From Acholoe squamosa (lineage: Eukaryota; Annelida; Polychaeta; Phyllodocida; Polynoidae): a DNA stretch of 64,000 nucleotides. Below, one piece after another: positions 45,068 to 56,899 of this stretch. Every line of letters begins with the position of its first letter. Position 1 is the first letter of the stretch. The position numbers were made by a program, and so were the translations under genes. The notes below the pieces were generated by a model. That model saw only the letters and a program-made list of their open reading frames with translations. It ran no database searches and was not told the origin of the DNA. The DNA is taken from NCBI GenBank assembly GCA_949317995.1, contig OX439040.1, positions 60,546,089-60,610,088 on the forward strand. Reading direction: 5' to 3'.

Positions 45068-45113
45068 ATGGCGGATGAAAACAAACCGGGACGACTCGAC
45101 ACGTTGAAAAACA
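45068..45113 (+). CDS. Candidate first coding exon inside the 594-bp insertion
   Basis: ATGGCGGATGAAAACAAACC and the next bases encode MADENKPGRLDTLKN and reach a donor-like A|GTAAAT at 45113/45114. The composition is charged and protein-like. No downstream exon was found, and the location inside a transposon-like insertion argues for caution: it could be a fragment of a captured gene start or chance. The product is not recognised. Confidence 0.2.
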
Positions 45114-46469
45114 GTAAATATGGTAGTGTTTCTTGAATTTAAAGCAATTTAAACCTGTGGGCCATGGCATAAATGCAAATGTCAACTCACAGTGATTAAT
45201 TTAGGCTCGTATTCCCCTCAGTGAGGCTGTCCGCATTCAACTCAGCCGTATAACGGCTTCGTTGAATACGGACAGCCTCACCTCTGGGAATACGATCCTA
45301 AATTATTCACTGATCGTTGACATTTGCTTATGTATTCCATCCTCATAATTCTCTGTCATGTCAGCATTTTGACTTGACACAAGTTGTAAGTCTTAGTGTA
45401 AGTGAGAAACCAAAAGACAAAAGCCAATGATGTCAGCCATTCTTGACTACATGATAGAGGCAGGAAGTGAGATAGAAAGAGACAGTTGATGGCTGAGGAA
45501 AATTAATATGAACATTGGTTATGAATGAAATTATTATGCTCATACTCTTCGGTTCATTTGATCCACTGTCAAGCCATACGAGGGTAGCATAGATTAGATA
45601 ATCAGTCTAATGTCACACCTGTGATCTGTACATTTTGCATGTATTGTGCATCACCATCGATTGTGAAACAAGACTCCGAACATCACAAAATAATATAAAA
45701 GCAAAAGGCTGTTGGTACATGCATAGCAGTGGACCGGCACACAAGTATAGTCTATATTTCCATTCCCCAAATGAGGTACAATAACAAATCATGGTAGTTG
45801 TGTGTATTAGTCTCCCACTTGCTTAGTAATTATATATCCATTCATGTTCATAATGATCTCTTTGCTCTGGACGTCCAGTAGTTTATGTGGAATAAACAAC
45901 ATGATATACATACATTATGGTAGGGATGGCTGCAGGGAGGCTGCAGGTGTGTTGTGATTTCATTATGGAGAATTATCTCGCATCCAGTCTTTAAAAAATC
46001 TAAATGTCCTGTCTCAAGTGATGTTTAAGGCAATATATGACTTGAAGGTTACAACCAATTATCCAAACTTCCCTTTATCATAACTAGGTCTAGACTCTTC
46101 TCCCCAAAACATGTAACAATAGATACACATTCTTGTATTTAAACCGAAAATAGCCTTATTTAATAATGCCACAACTTATTACAAAAGAAAATTTGAAAAA
46201 AGAATGGCATGTATTGTGGAAGCATCACTATGCATGATGATTATTAGAGTAAGTGGGCCATCTTTGCTTGATTTCATCCCTCAGACACTAATTAGGCCCA
46301 AGTAAGCTTTAGTAATTAGAGATGACTTAATTATTCATTTTGCATTAGAGTGGATTCTGATTCTTTGTGCTAACAATATTATGTTCTATGGGACTCTCTA
46401 GGATTAGTACCTTTTAGGATGCTAGTGAGTCTTGCACCTCAGTAGCATTTACCTTCCTAAGGGGTTATG

Positions 46470-46600
46470 TGCTATCCTTCCCTTCCTCAACCAACATGAC
46501 CTTTTCCCTCCACATGGGACATTATCCAATCAGAGGCTTTGTTCCAGCAACACTTGGTGGCTGTGCAAACACCAAAATTCAATTGGAACTCGCCGAAGAA
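46470..46600. other. Conserved ~60-bp stretch with CCAAT box, copy 1
   Basis: From CTTCCCTTCCTCAACCAACA to CATTATCCAATCAGAGG the sequence is identical to the copy at 53717-53777, although the surroundings differ at 10-25% of positions. It contains a consensus NF-Y site (CCAATCAG). Confidence 0.55.
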
Positions 46601-46949
46601 TAGCGAAGTGACCATACGGGGACAACTCTCCTCAGTTTTAGATTCCCTCACATGATTGGAAGTAAAACACTATCTATTATTTGACAACCAGTACTTAGTT
46701 CAGGCCTTTGGTCCATGGATGTTTTATGTGTCAGATATTTCTTTGCCAATTGCATTATCATCACTCATGCCATACTATCTATGTCCTCTTCTTCATCTCG
46801 CTTCATTTTGGATGGCAGGCTGCCTATTCCATTAATCACAACTTTGTCACCAAATAATAGTATGTCACACCATGCTGCAATTACAGAGAAGTACTGAAAA
46901 GAACCATCAGTAGCTAATAGAGATGAGGAATATCTCTGGGTGCTGCCTC

Positions 46950-47300
46950 CTCCAGGGGTGCAGGAAGTGGACCCTGGAGCAACCTGTCAGTTACTTCCTC
47001 CCGGTGGCAGCTACCCGGCCCAGCACTTAAATGATGCTTCTAAGTATCCTGGTACCTACTCATACATCTCTGGAATACCTGCCACCCTATGACTCATTTG
47101 CAGTTACTGGAGGAGAAATCATATTCAGACGTGTTGCTGAAATAGAGGGATAATAGCTGCTCCGGATTGGGAGCATCAGTGTCAATTGTGAAAATATAGC
47201 ATACATATGTAGAAAAGGTGAACTAATGGAGGAGGAATACAAATAAACATCAGCTGTATACATATAAGAGGAATTTGTGGAGAAATGTGAGTAGAGAAAA
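46950..47300. repeat. Repeat S copy 1 (with 49565-49960 and 56370-56680)
   Basis: Shared words include GTCAGTTACTTCCTCC or its variant, ACCCTA(T/C)(G/A)A(C/T)TCATTTG(C/T)AGTTA, and TGCTGAAAT(A/G)GAGG. This copy is the most diverged. The other two are about 85% identical. Confidence 0.5.
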
Positions 47301-49564
47301 TCAGAGAAGTGTTGTGCATATAGAAACTATAGAAAACAGAATAAAAGGGAAGAGGATGAATTATTGCAGCTGCCCTGTGAAGTCACTGCTAGAAAGTGGG
47401 AGGGAAATAATATGTCCCTTTTTGATGTACACTGTTGTGTATATATGTTGTATGTACCACACATTCAAAGAGAAGTGTTCATATATGTTTAGGCCACTGA
47501 CTAGCTGTTCCTGCTTCTTTCTGAAAATTATTTGTATATATAACACAAGATGTGCAGTGCAGACGCAATAGTCATTCTCAGAGGGCTCTGGTGCATTCCA
47601 CATTTAATTGACATCGATGTAGAGTAGGTATAATTAAACCTGACAAGAGGGGCACAAAAAGAGGCAGCTAATGGTTATTGCATTCTAATTATAAACACTT
47701 TAAGAGAATAAAACAACCTTTTCAGGCTATACACCATTTTCATGTACTGGCTGAATGGAGAGAAAATTAAAATAATGTTCTAATGTCTCTTGCCCAGTCG
47801 GTTGTAATACCCAATTATCATACCCTAAGCATTGATCATCATGTCTTTCAAGGCATCAGGAAATTTGATGAAAAAGTCTATTGATACAGGGAATCGCTTT
47901 AAGGTACACACCATATTGTCTGCATGCCTTTCATATAGAGTATGATTTGTATCCTGCACAGTGACAACACTATGGGATATATCAGTTTACAGTCTTTCTT
48001 ACACAGGAAGATTTTAGCATCCAATATGCAGTTTGTGCAAAAGCCTGCCGGACACTGTGGCCATAGCCAGCAAGATGTCTGCAGGGCCAGCAGATTTAGT
48101 CAGACTGCCAGACCCATGTCTGGCCGTGATCTCAAGAATGTGGGCTACTTGCAAGTTATCATGATGCACACATCAAACCACTAATAAGTGTCTTACAGTA
48201 TGAAAGAAAAAAACATTGCTATTAAAGTTTGGTAAATGTTTCCTAAATATTCAAGATATCTGAAGTTTATTCTTCCTTTTCAGTAATTTCTGTCTGACAA
48301 AGATTATCTTGAGGCATTCAGTCTTGCAAAATCAATCTGGGCCTGCATACCTTTTATTCTGAATGAAGAGCTCTGAATGACTTTGAAACCTTGATCCCTT
48401 TTTACATTCTATACATATCAAGTATTCTTTACTACCTGCATACATGTATATGGTCAATAAAATACAACATCTGAATGGTCTACATGGTGAGGAAACTAGA
48501 CTGAAGATGTATATTTCACAGTATAGAGCATGGAATATACATATAGGTCAAGATCGCCCAAGATGTTGGTGTGTGGAGGGCCCATCATACAGTGTGAATG
48601 TATTATGTCTACTGAAACCCTTTAAAATCAATGTTCATGCCTCCAGTGATACTCAATAGATTCTCCATGAAACTTAGAATTTTATTATGTTTGAGGGAAT
48701 GAAATGGTGTAGAATTCAATCTTGAACACAGAAATCTGTGCTTATAGGACAAATCAGTCCTGGCAAATGATTGATAATATGGACCTCCATTTAATGCATG
48801 TCACATTGTGATTTGCAATTTTGCAGTAATAGTTTGGTGGTTCACAGTTTTATTAGATTCCACATGGACCTGGATGCTGTGCCTAGCTCCTGTATGTATG
48901 GACCATAAACTGTTGATGATGGCTTTAGGAAAAAAAAAAGATTTCATACAGCTTCCCTCAGAGATTTATAAATGGAGTGCCTGTCTAATGATGCCACAGG
49001 GGCATAAGAAAAAGGAGTCCTGCCCCTCGCCCAATCACAAAGGATTGGGAAGGGGGCTGAATATGTTTGCCCCCCCCCCCCTCCTAAAGGAATTGCCAAG
49101 ACCTCATAACAAGATGCACGAGTATCTCAAATTAGATCAATATGGTGACAGGAGAGGGAAAATGGGAGAAATTCTTTATAGGCGCCATTGTGCTTGAGCC
49201 GGCAATTTGGGTTTTAATTAGCTCTGGATTTGGTGCACATACTTTTTGGACTGCGAGTTCCATTGATTCAATTGATAGAGGTTAAACGGTGACTGTGAAT
49301 ATTAAGTTTATGCAGATCTGCTATATCTAACTTCCAAGGCGGCTGAACTTGGCAATAGCACCGTTAAAAAAGCTTATAAATTCCTTTAAGAACAAGATTA
49401 TCTATGCTTCATTATCACTTGTGATGTGCCCCACATGAAAAATACCAGTAGTATCAGAAATCAGGTCTAGAAACTACTATGTTGATCAATGCGTTAAAGA
49501 AGCAATGATTAAATAAGGGTCAATGACCATAAGAAATGGTTGTGTATCCCCTTTTGTACCCATT

Positions 49565-49960
49565 TCCTGCACCCATGGAGGAACATGGCAGTTACTTCCT
49601 CCTGTTAGTGCTCAAAAAGTAGTCACCTTAGTAATCTACTTGCCCTCCACCCTACAATTCATTTGTAGTTATATGAGAAAGCATCATCCTAGGAGGTGGT
49701 GCTGAAATGGAGGGTTGGCAGCACTGAATAAGGAGCATTGACAGGAGGTGTTAGGATCATATGAAATAGGGGCGGAAGAGGTGGACTAATACATGAGACT
49801 GCAGCTTCATATATAAATTGCATGAGCAGAATGACAGAGAAAGATGAACAAGGACCTTTGGAGACCCAGTGTTTAAAGTGGGGAAACCTGTCAAAATGAA
49901 AGAGATAGAAAGCAGGTTTTTGCAGCTAATACATCTGCATTGAGGTGAAACGAGTTAAAA
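49565..49960. repeat. Repeat S copy 2, between blocks 1 and 2
   Basis: Homologous to 56370-56680 (shared GACAGGAGGTGTTAGGA, GGGGAAACCTGTCAAAATGA). Its position before block 2, with copy 3 after block 2, suggests it belongs to the duplicated unit. Confidence 0.65.
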
Positions 49961-52550
49961 AGTTTCAAATAGCACTGTGTATGCAACATTAATGAGCATA
50001 TCAAATTTAGATTGCCAAAAGCATTGAGGTATACTATCAAGTTTGTTTTTTTTAAAGTGATGTAAACCCAAGCTGGCCCCATGACATCCTGGTAGAAGGG
50101 TCGGTGTTGGGAGTTGTGTGCATGGCTGTGTGGAGGTTGTCAGCAGGGAAGAGGGACTAGAGCAGGCACCTTATAGTGCCTTATGTCCCAGAGTGAGCCA
50201 TTCTGCAATAGGAACGGCTAATGAGGCATTGGTCTTTCTCTTATCCTTTAATAATTTCTGAAATCCTATACAACTTGTCTCTTCCAGTTGACTTAATGCA
50301 TGGGTGCTACACTAGTGAGCAACTAGCCGGAAAATGGAAAGGGCTTAGTGATTATTGCCGATATTGCACCCTATGGCTGTCATTGTGAAGATATTATTAG
50401 TGCTGCAGTACTAAGGAATTAATGATAACACTATCTGTTAGCATAATCAATGTGTTCAATGCTCAGCTTAGTAGGTGTCGTTATTTGAATGGGGCAACCG
50501 TGGATCCAAGCTAGTGAACCAGGATTCTGCTAACTCTATAAACCAGACTGCACCTATCGTCATGACCAGACAGGCCTGGGCACCAAGGTCATTCTCAGCC
50601 ACTCCCCGCATAGATAGCCCTCTGATGCACGGTGCTCTCTATCATTAAGGCTAATATCTACAGACCAAAACTGATGAAAATGTTGAGGTCATTCTTATCT
50701 ATGACTAGCCTGTATTGGAATTCCCATACCATATAGCAAGGTCAATATAGCTGTTCTGTGCATACAATAGTCTCTAACAGGTAAGTGTAAGCTTGTGTTT
50801 CTGTAATCTATATATGGTATACATAATAGAGGTGGTTCCTTCCAGTGATGTTTTTAATTCCTTTGATAACTTCTTCCTGAATACCAATGTCAAGGGGAAA
50901 TGAGAATCGTATAGACATATACTTTTGTGGTAGGGGAAAAGGAATGCATTCAATAGTTGAATCTAGTGATGTGTAAAATGTTGGGAATCAATACAGAAGA
51001 AGGGGGTTAGGTAAGTATCAAAGGACAGTAAAAGAAACAAATATTATATCAGTTATACCAGAATTAAAATAGGGAGCAGGAATGACAGAGAGCTATGGAA
51101 TGCCAAAGCACATTGGCACAACACAGGAGCAAACATTAGATGTGAAATGAAGCAGAGGAGCCACAAGTCGAAAGGAAACATGGAAAGGTCATCAGCCTTG
51201 TCAGACGGAGGAGATAAAAGGGTCCTGGAACAGGAGACGTAGAGAAATGATGGATCCAGTGGGACGAGGGCCATGAAGAATGCTCCAGGTAACCCTGACC
51301 CTAAAATGGCTTGAACAAGACTGCATATTTACAAGACATCAAAGAACAACTCTTGAGGTTGTTGCCTGGTCATGTTATTGAATTCATATAGCTACAATAG
51401 AACCAAATCATGGTTTCCAAAAGGAATAGTCAAGTTGCGTTGTCTTGGAACTCAGCGGTCTGTTCAGTACCCTGTCAAATTGACAATATGAAGACCATCT
51501 GGTCTAAAGTCCTGTATTGGTAATGCCTATAAAATGCAGATACACATCTGATGTTCATTTTGAAGCATGAGAATCAGTTTATGGTGGAAGAAAGTAGGAA
51601 GGTATCATCAATTCACTTTCTATTTACCTATAGTTTCAGAGTTCATAGGATAGGGCCACCTTAACCAGAAATTTAGATTTATCATAAGGTTTCATATAGA
51701 AACAATGTGTGTCTGTCATTTTCAACTGTATAGTAAATGTTTCTTTCAAGAATGTCGGAGGTTACTATGATCACAATTTGGTACACCCTGGACCATGCCT
51801 ATTAAGGCATAACCTCCAGTTATCATATGAAAACATTGAGTTCATTCAATGGCGTTGTATTGCATCCTCACAATTCTCTATCATGCCAGAATGTTGACCT
51901 GGCACAAGTTGTAATTGTAAGAGGGAAGACAAGAGCTAAAGCCCATGATGCCAGCCATTCCTGACTACATGGTGGAGGCAGAAAGTGAGATAGAAAGAGG
52001 CAGTTGATGGCTGAGGAATACTAATTATGAACATTGGTTATGAAGGAAACTGTTATGCTCACACTCATCTTAAGGTTCACTGTGAGATCCTGAGAGGGTA
52101 GTATGTGTAGTGTGGATATTTCACACCTCTGACCTGTACGTTCTGCACACATTGTGCATCATCTATTGTTAAACAAGAGGCACAAGAGTACAAAATAACA
52201 TAAAAGCCAAAAGCTATCGAACAGTATTTCAGACAATGTATAACCCATGCCCCACATTAGTCTCCTGCTTGCTTTGTAGATCCCTATCCATTCATATTAA
52301 TAATGATCTCTTCAAGTTGCTCTTGAAGGTTAGTAGTTTATGTGAAATAAACAACATGATATATGTATAATGGGAGGAGAGGCTGCAGGAATCCTGCAAG
52401 TGTGTTGTGATTTCATTATGGAGAATTATCTTTCTGATTCTGGCATCCAGCCTTTTAAAAATGTAAATGTCATATCTCAATTAATTTTTAAGGCAAAATG
52501 ACTTGAAGGGTCCCAAATGCATTTATTCATATCCAATGCATTGTTCTAAC

Positions 52551-52764
52551 CATGGGCGTGGACTGGTTACCAGATTTAGTCTGTGTAGGTGTTATCCATA
52601 TGCTATAGTAAGGGTGAGAAAGTAAAGGGAACAGTGCTGCCCTCTGGTGCCTTTATTTGCTATGCACAGACCTTGATTACAGAGGTGAGTGGTTACTTTG
52701 CCTTACTATAGCATATGGATAACACCTACACAAGACTAAATCTGGTAACCAGTCCACGCCCGTG
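52551..52764. mobile_element. hAT-like MITE (214 bp) with 8-bp target duplication
   Basis: The ends CATGGGCGTGGACTGGTTAC and, inverted, CACGGGCGTGGACTGGTTAC are part of ~60-bp nearly perfect inverted arms reaching CATATGCTATAGTAAGG. GTTCTAAC stands directly outside each end (52543-52550 and 52765-52772). An 8-bp duplication and CANGGGCG ends are typical of hAT. No transposase. Confidence 0.9.
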
Positions 52765-53699
52765 GTTCTAACACATCTATAGATTATTGTTGACTCAGAA
52801 TTAGTAATTTTGGATGCATATACATTGTATATTATAACTGATTATCAAACTGATGATATAGCCTTCTTTAATAATGCCACTGCTCATCACAAAAGAAATA
52901 TTTGAAAAAGGACATTATATATATACATGTATATATCGTGGAAGCATCTCTATGTCTGATGATTAATGACTAGAGTAAGTGGGTCATCTTTGTTGGATTA
53001 CAACCATGTGAGACTAATGAAGTAAGCTTTGGTAATTAGAGATGACTTGATTAATCATTGTGCATTAGAGTGGATTCTAATTATCTTTGCGAACAACACA
53101 TTCTATGGGACTCTCTATTGTTTGAGGCATGTGTGTTATGGCAGGCACAGACATTTATGACAGGAACAATAGATTCTGTATCAATTGGTCTCAGTCAGCT
53201 GCACTTTCAGTTATACAATCCCTGATTTTCCTGTAATGGCTTTAGTTGTGAACCTTCACGTTGCCCTTTTTATTCTAAGTGCAGGTAAAAGTTTTCTTGT
53301 ACAGGTGGTAGTTAGGGGCACCTTTACCAACCATGAAACCATCATCAAATGATCCATTTGTGGGAGGGCAGGGCAGTAGGGTGACGTCAGGTAGCATACC
53401 CATGTATGTGATTCAGTAATACAAATTGAATCAACATGCCATTCAGAAAGATGTTTTAGAGTATTCCTTTGGAAACTGACTACAGGGAGTCAGACTGGAA
53501 AGAATGAGAAAGCACTTATGCCTTCTTAATTGCCAGGAGCTTTGGCCTTCAATGAGCAATAACCACACAAATTGCATTAACGTAAGTGTCACTTTGTGAT
53601 TGCTTGACCTTTCCCTCATCTAGCTCCCAACAGGATCAGTACCGTTTAGGCTGCTAGTGAGTCTTGCACCTCAGTAGTTTTTACCTTCCTAAGGGGCTA

Positions 53700-53830
53700 T
53701 GTGCTAATGGTCCCTTCCCTTCCTCAACCAACATGACCTTTTCCCTCCACATGGGACATTATCCAATCAGAGGATTTGTTCAAAGAACACATGGTGGCTG
53801 TGCAAACACCTAAATCCCATTGGAACTCGT
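53700..53830. other. Conserved ~60-bp stretch with CCAAT box, copy 2
   Basis: Block 2 counterpart of 46470-46600, with the same perfectly conserved core and CCAATCAG. Confidence 0.55.
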
Positions 53831-54617
53831 TGAAGTGAAGTGAAAGGTGAAGAGACCACACAGGAACAACTATCCTCAGTTTTAGATTCCTTCACATGAT
53901 CAGAAGTAAATCACTATCAAACATGTGTCCACCAGTAGTTCCTGCCTCTGGTGGATGTTTTATGCATTATCATCACTCATGCCATTCTATCTATATCCTC
54001 TTCTTGACCCTACTTCTTGTTTAGAAGACAGGCAGCCTATCAGAGGGGATTTAATATGATAGTACAAATTGAATATCACTGCTTGAAACATGATTGTTTC
54101 CATCATTTTTTCCCAAAGTGTATATTATGATAATGTAAAAAGAATCCATGTGAAATAAAGAATCAATGTAATACAATGATGCAAGTTTTGAAATTTCAAT
54201 TTTGGTTAGCAGGTAATAGTAAACCCGGCTGGCTATTATTGTCTGGGTGCCTTTCATATAGATCACAATTTGATGTATCCTGCACAGTGACAGCAGTGTG
54301 GGATATATCAGTCTTTCTTACACAGGAATTTTGGAGTATCCAATATGCAGTCTGCGCAAAAATCTTCCGGACACTGCAGCTATAGCCAGCAATATGTCTG
54401 CAGGGCCAGCAGATTGTGTCAGACTGCCAAACTGACATCTGGCTATGATCTCAAGACCTTGGGCTACCTGTCAGGTATCATGGCAAATTGAACCATTGCT
54501 AATGGTCTTACAGTGTGAAACAAAAAAGCACTGGTATTTGGTAAATGTTTTCTCAATATTCAAGATATCTGAACGTTTTATCTTTATGTAAACTTTATTC
54601 TTCTTTTACATTAAGCC

Positions 54618-54715
54618 GTGGGTCCACTATGCAACATAGCGTGCGATCTTGAGCTAGTTGCATAAAAATAAATGCACATCAGGGGAGTTGTATGGTCTGT
54701 TGCATAGTGGAGCCT
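54618..54715. mobile_element. Tiny foldback element (98 bp)
   Basis: GGGTCCACTATGCAACA at 54620-54636 is inverted at 54698-54714 with one mismatch (TGTTGCATAGTGGAGCC). It is absent from the block 1 counterpart near 48270. No ORF. Confidence 0.65.
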
Positions 54716-55689
54716 ACTATTAAAATCTTCATTCCAGCAATCGCCTTACATGTCACATGACTATCATCCATGAGTTAGTCTGATGCAACTTCAGACCCAG
54801 TGCAATCTCTAGTTGCAAAACGGTTTAGTCTCACAGTGGACTTTGGCCTTTACTTCCTTTCTGACAAAGATTATCTTGAGGTATGCAGTCTTGCAAAAAC
54901 AATCCGTGCCTGCAGATCTTTTATTCTGAATAGCCTGCATGGTGAAGAAACTAGACTGAATATGTATATTTCAGAGTATAGAGCATGAAATATCTATCGC
55001 CCGAGATGTTGATATGTGGAGGGTCCATCATACAGTGTGAATATATCAAAATTTCTTTCTGCATGAAGGGAATGAAATGGTGTAGAATTCAATTGTGAAT
55101 ATAGAAGTGGGTACTAATAGGACACATCGGTCCTGGTAAATGATAGATAATATGGACCGGCATTCAATGCATGCCACGCCGTGATTTACAATTTTGCAAT
55201 AATAGGTTGGTGGTTCACAGTTTTATTAGATTCCCCATGGGTATGGATACTGTGCCTACCTCCTGCATGTATGGACCATCAACTGTTGGTGATGGCTTTG
55301 GGAAAAAAGGGTTTTCATACAGCTGCCCTTGGAGATTTATAAATGGAGTGCTGACTCTGTAGAACCTTTCTAATGATGTCAGAGTCGCATAAGAAAAGGG
55401 AGACCAGGGGGTTACACAATTCAAGGGGTCGTGGTTGACCCTGCCAATGAAGATTAACTTCCTATGCCTGTCACTAATATCATTTCATGAATGTGTATCT
55501 GCCTAAGAAGCATGTTTCTGTGCCAAATTACTGACCCTCTTGACTTGTACATTTGGGAATAATAAGTTCTAACGAATGACTCTAAAGTTCTCTTCAAGGG
55601 AAAGTGTATCAATTGATATCAGTTGCAGTAATGAAGTCACAAAATGTCAACTTTATATATCAATGCCAATTTTGACAGGGGTAAATGAG

Positions 55690-55770
55690 TAGCCTATTGA
55701 ATAGTTGTTGTTGTTTTTTCTGGGTTTTTTTTTCTGTTGACTCTTTTTTCGGGGGGGGGGGCAGCCCATA
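55690..55770. repeat. T-rich and G10 low-complexity run
   Basis: Simple sequence (GTTGTTGTTGTTTTTTC, then CGGGGGGGGGGGCAGC). A possible decayed transposon edge. Confidence 0.5.
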
Positions 55771-56369
55771 AATTCATCAGCAACTAGCTTGAACAAACTA
55801 AGGCCAGAGTTGACCATATTGGATTTCCATAGGTTTATGTGGGATAGGGAGGGGTCTTTGTGGCACCAGTGAGCGTGTGATGTGGGACTGGATGGGATTG
55901 CAAGTGAGTTATGAGGCCCTTGTGCTTGGATGCTGCGTTGAGCAATTCTCTATCAGCTAACTGACCATGGGCGGCATGTACTCTATGAACTTGTTCAGTG
56001 GGGAGAGATTTGTTGCCCTCAGTTGTCCATCCCACATTCTCATATCACACCACTGCAATCCCCCATCATCCCAATTCCTTTGGGGAGTGGAAATGGAAGT
56101 GAGGGCTGCATTTCAAGAGGGATATAGAACTAAAACCAATATCATGATGAGACAGACGTGCTCTGGATTTGGGTGCACATACCTTTTGGGCTGCAAGTTC
56201 CACTGATTGATAGAGTTGAAACAACTACTGGGAATATGAAGTGGAATTTATCAACTGACATATAGACCTGTTAGCTTACGCCGTTAGTTTATGCAGAACT
56301 AGTAAATCTGACTTCCAAGATGGCTTGTTCTTTCATAATTGGTCTAGATATCATCATATAGTCATCTCC

Positions 56370-56680
56370 TTATCTCCTACATGCCCTTCGCCCTATAATT
56401 CATTTGTAGTTATATAAGAAGGCATCATCCTAGGATGTGGTTCTGAAATAGAGGATTGACAGGAGGTGTTAGGACCGTATGTCATAGGGGCGGAAGGGAT
56501 GGACTAATGAGAGCTACAGCTTCATATATGAATTGCATGAGAAGAATATCAGAGAAATATGAACAAGGACCATCAGAGACCCAGTATATACAGTGGGGAA
56601 ACCTGTCAAAATGAAGGAGATAGGGATCAGTGTTTCGTATCTAATATCTCTGCAGTGAGGAGAAAGGTGAATACCTTTTC
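56370..56680. repeat. Repeat S copy 3 (partial third block)
   Basis: Start of a third duplicated unit that fades after about 56.9 kb. It contains GTCATCTCCTTATCTCCTAC (56361-56380), which is reused as filler at 61530. Confidence 0.6.
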
Positions 56681-56899
56681 AAATGGTGAGGTTTAAATAG
56701 CATCTATACTCTGCATGCACTATTAATCATTATATCGAATTTGATTTATTCCTCCGAGGTTCCTCTGTCCCTTGACACAAATCGTTCTTTTAGTCACCCG
56801 TATTGTGTGATGAATATGATTTTATGGAATGCCATTTCTGGATGCTGTCTAATACAACTTACTACAGGACCCGGCTGGTACTGGAGGAAGGGCTGGGAT

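Larger units (their letters stand above)
44737..45330. mobile_element. 594-bp insertion in block 1 with a terminal palindrome
   Basis: Comparison with block 2 (near 51850) shows that CAATGGCCCTTTATG should continue directly into TATTCCATCCTCAT. TTATG occurs at both borders (44732-44736 and 45326-45330), a candidate 5-bp target duplication. The left end GGCGAATATCGACGA and inverted right end GCAAATGTCAACGA are similar. The last 167 bp (45164-45330) form a large palindrome around TCAGCCGTATAACGGCT. A third related terminus at 45163 points to a nested or rearranged element. Confidence 0.6.
40800..49340 (+). repeat. Large diverged tandem duplication, block 1
   Basis: Collinear with block 2 (50100-56330). 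Anchors include 40813/50112 (GTGGAGGTTGTCAGCAGGGA), 41303/50547 (ATAAACCAGACTGCAC), 43543/51487 (TGAAGACCATCT), 46490/53720, 47990/54310 (ACACAGGA) and 49300/56290. Identity is about 75-90%. Block 1 is longer mainly because it holds insertions at 41818-43352, about 43930-44670 and 44737-45330 that block 2 lacks. Both blocks are non-coding by eye. Confidence 0.7.
50100..56330 (+). repeat. Large diverged tandem duplication, block 2
   Basis: Collinear with block 1 as described there. It has its own private hAT-like insertion at 52551-52764. No intact ORF is shared between the blocks. Confidence 0.7.
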
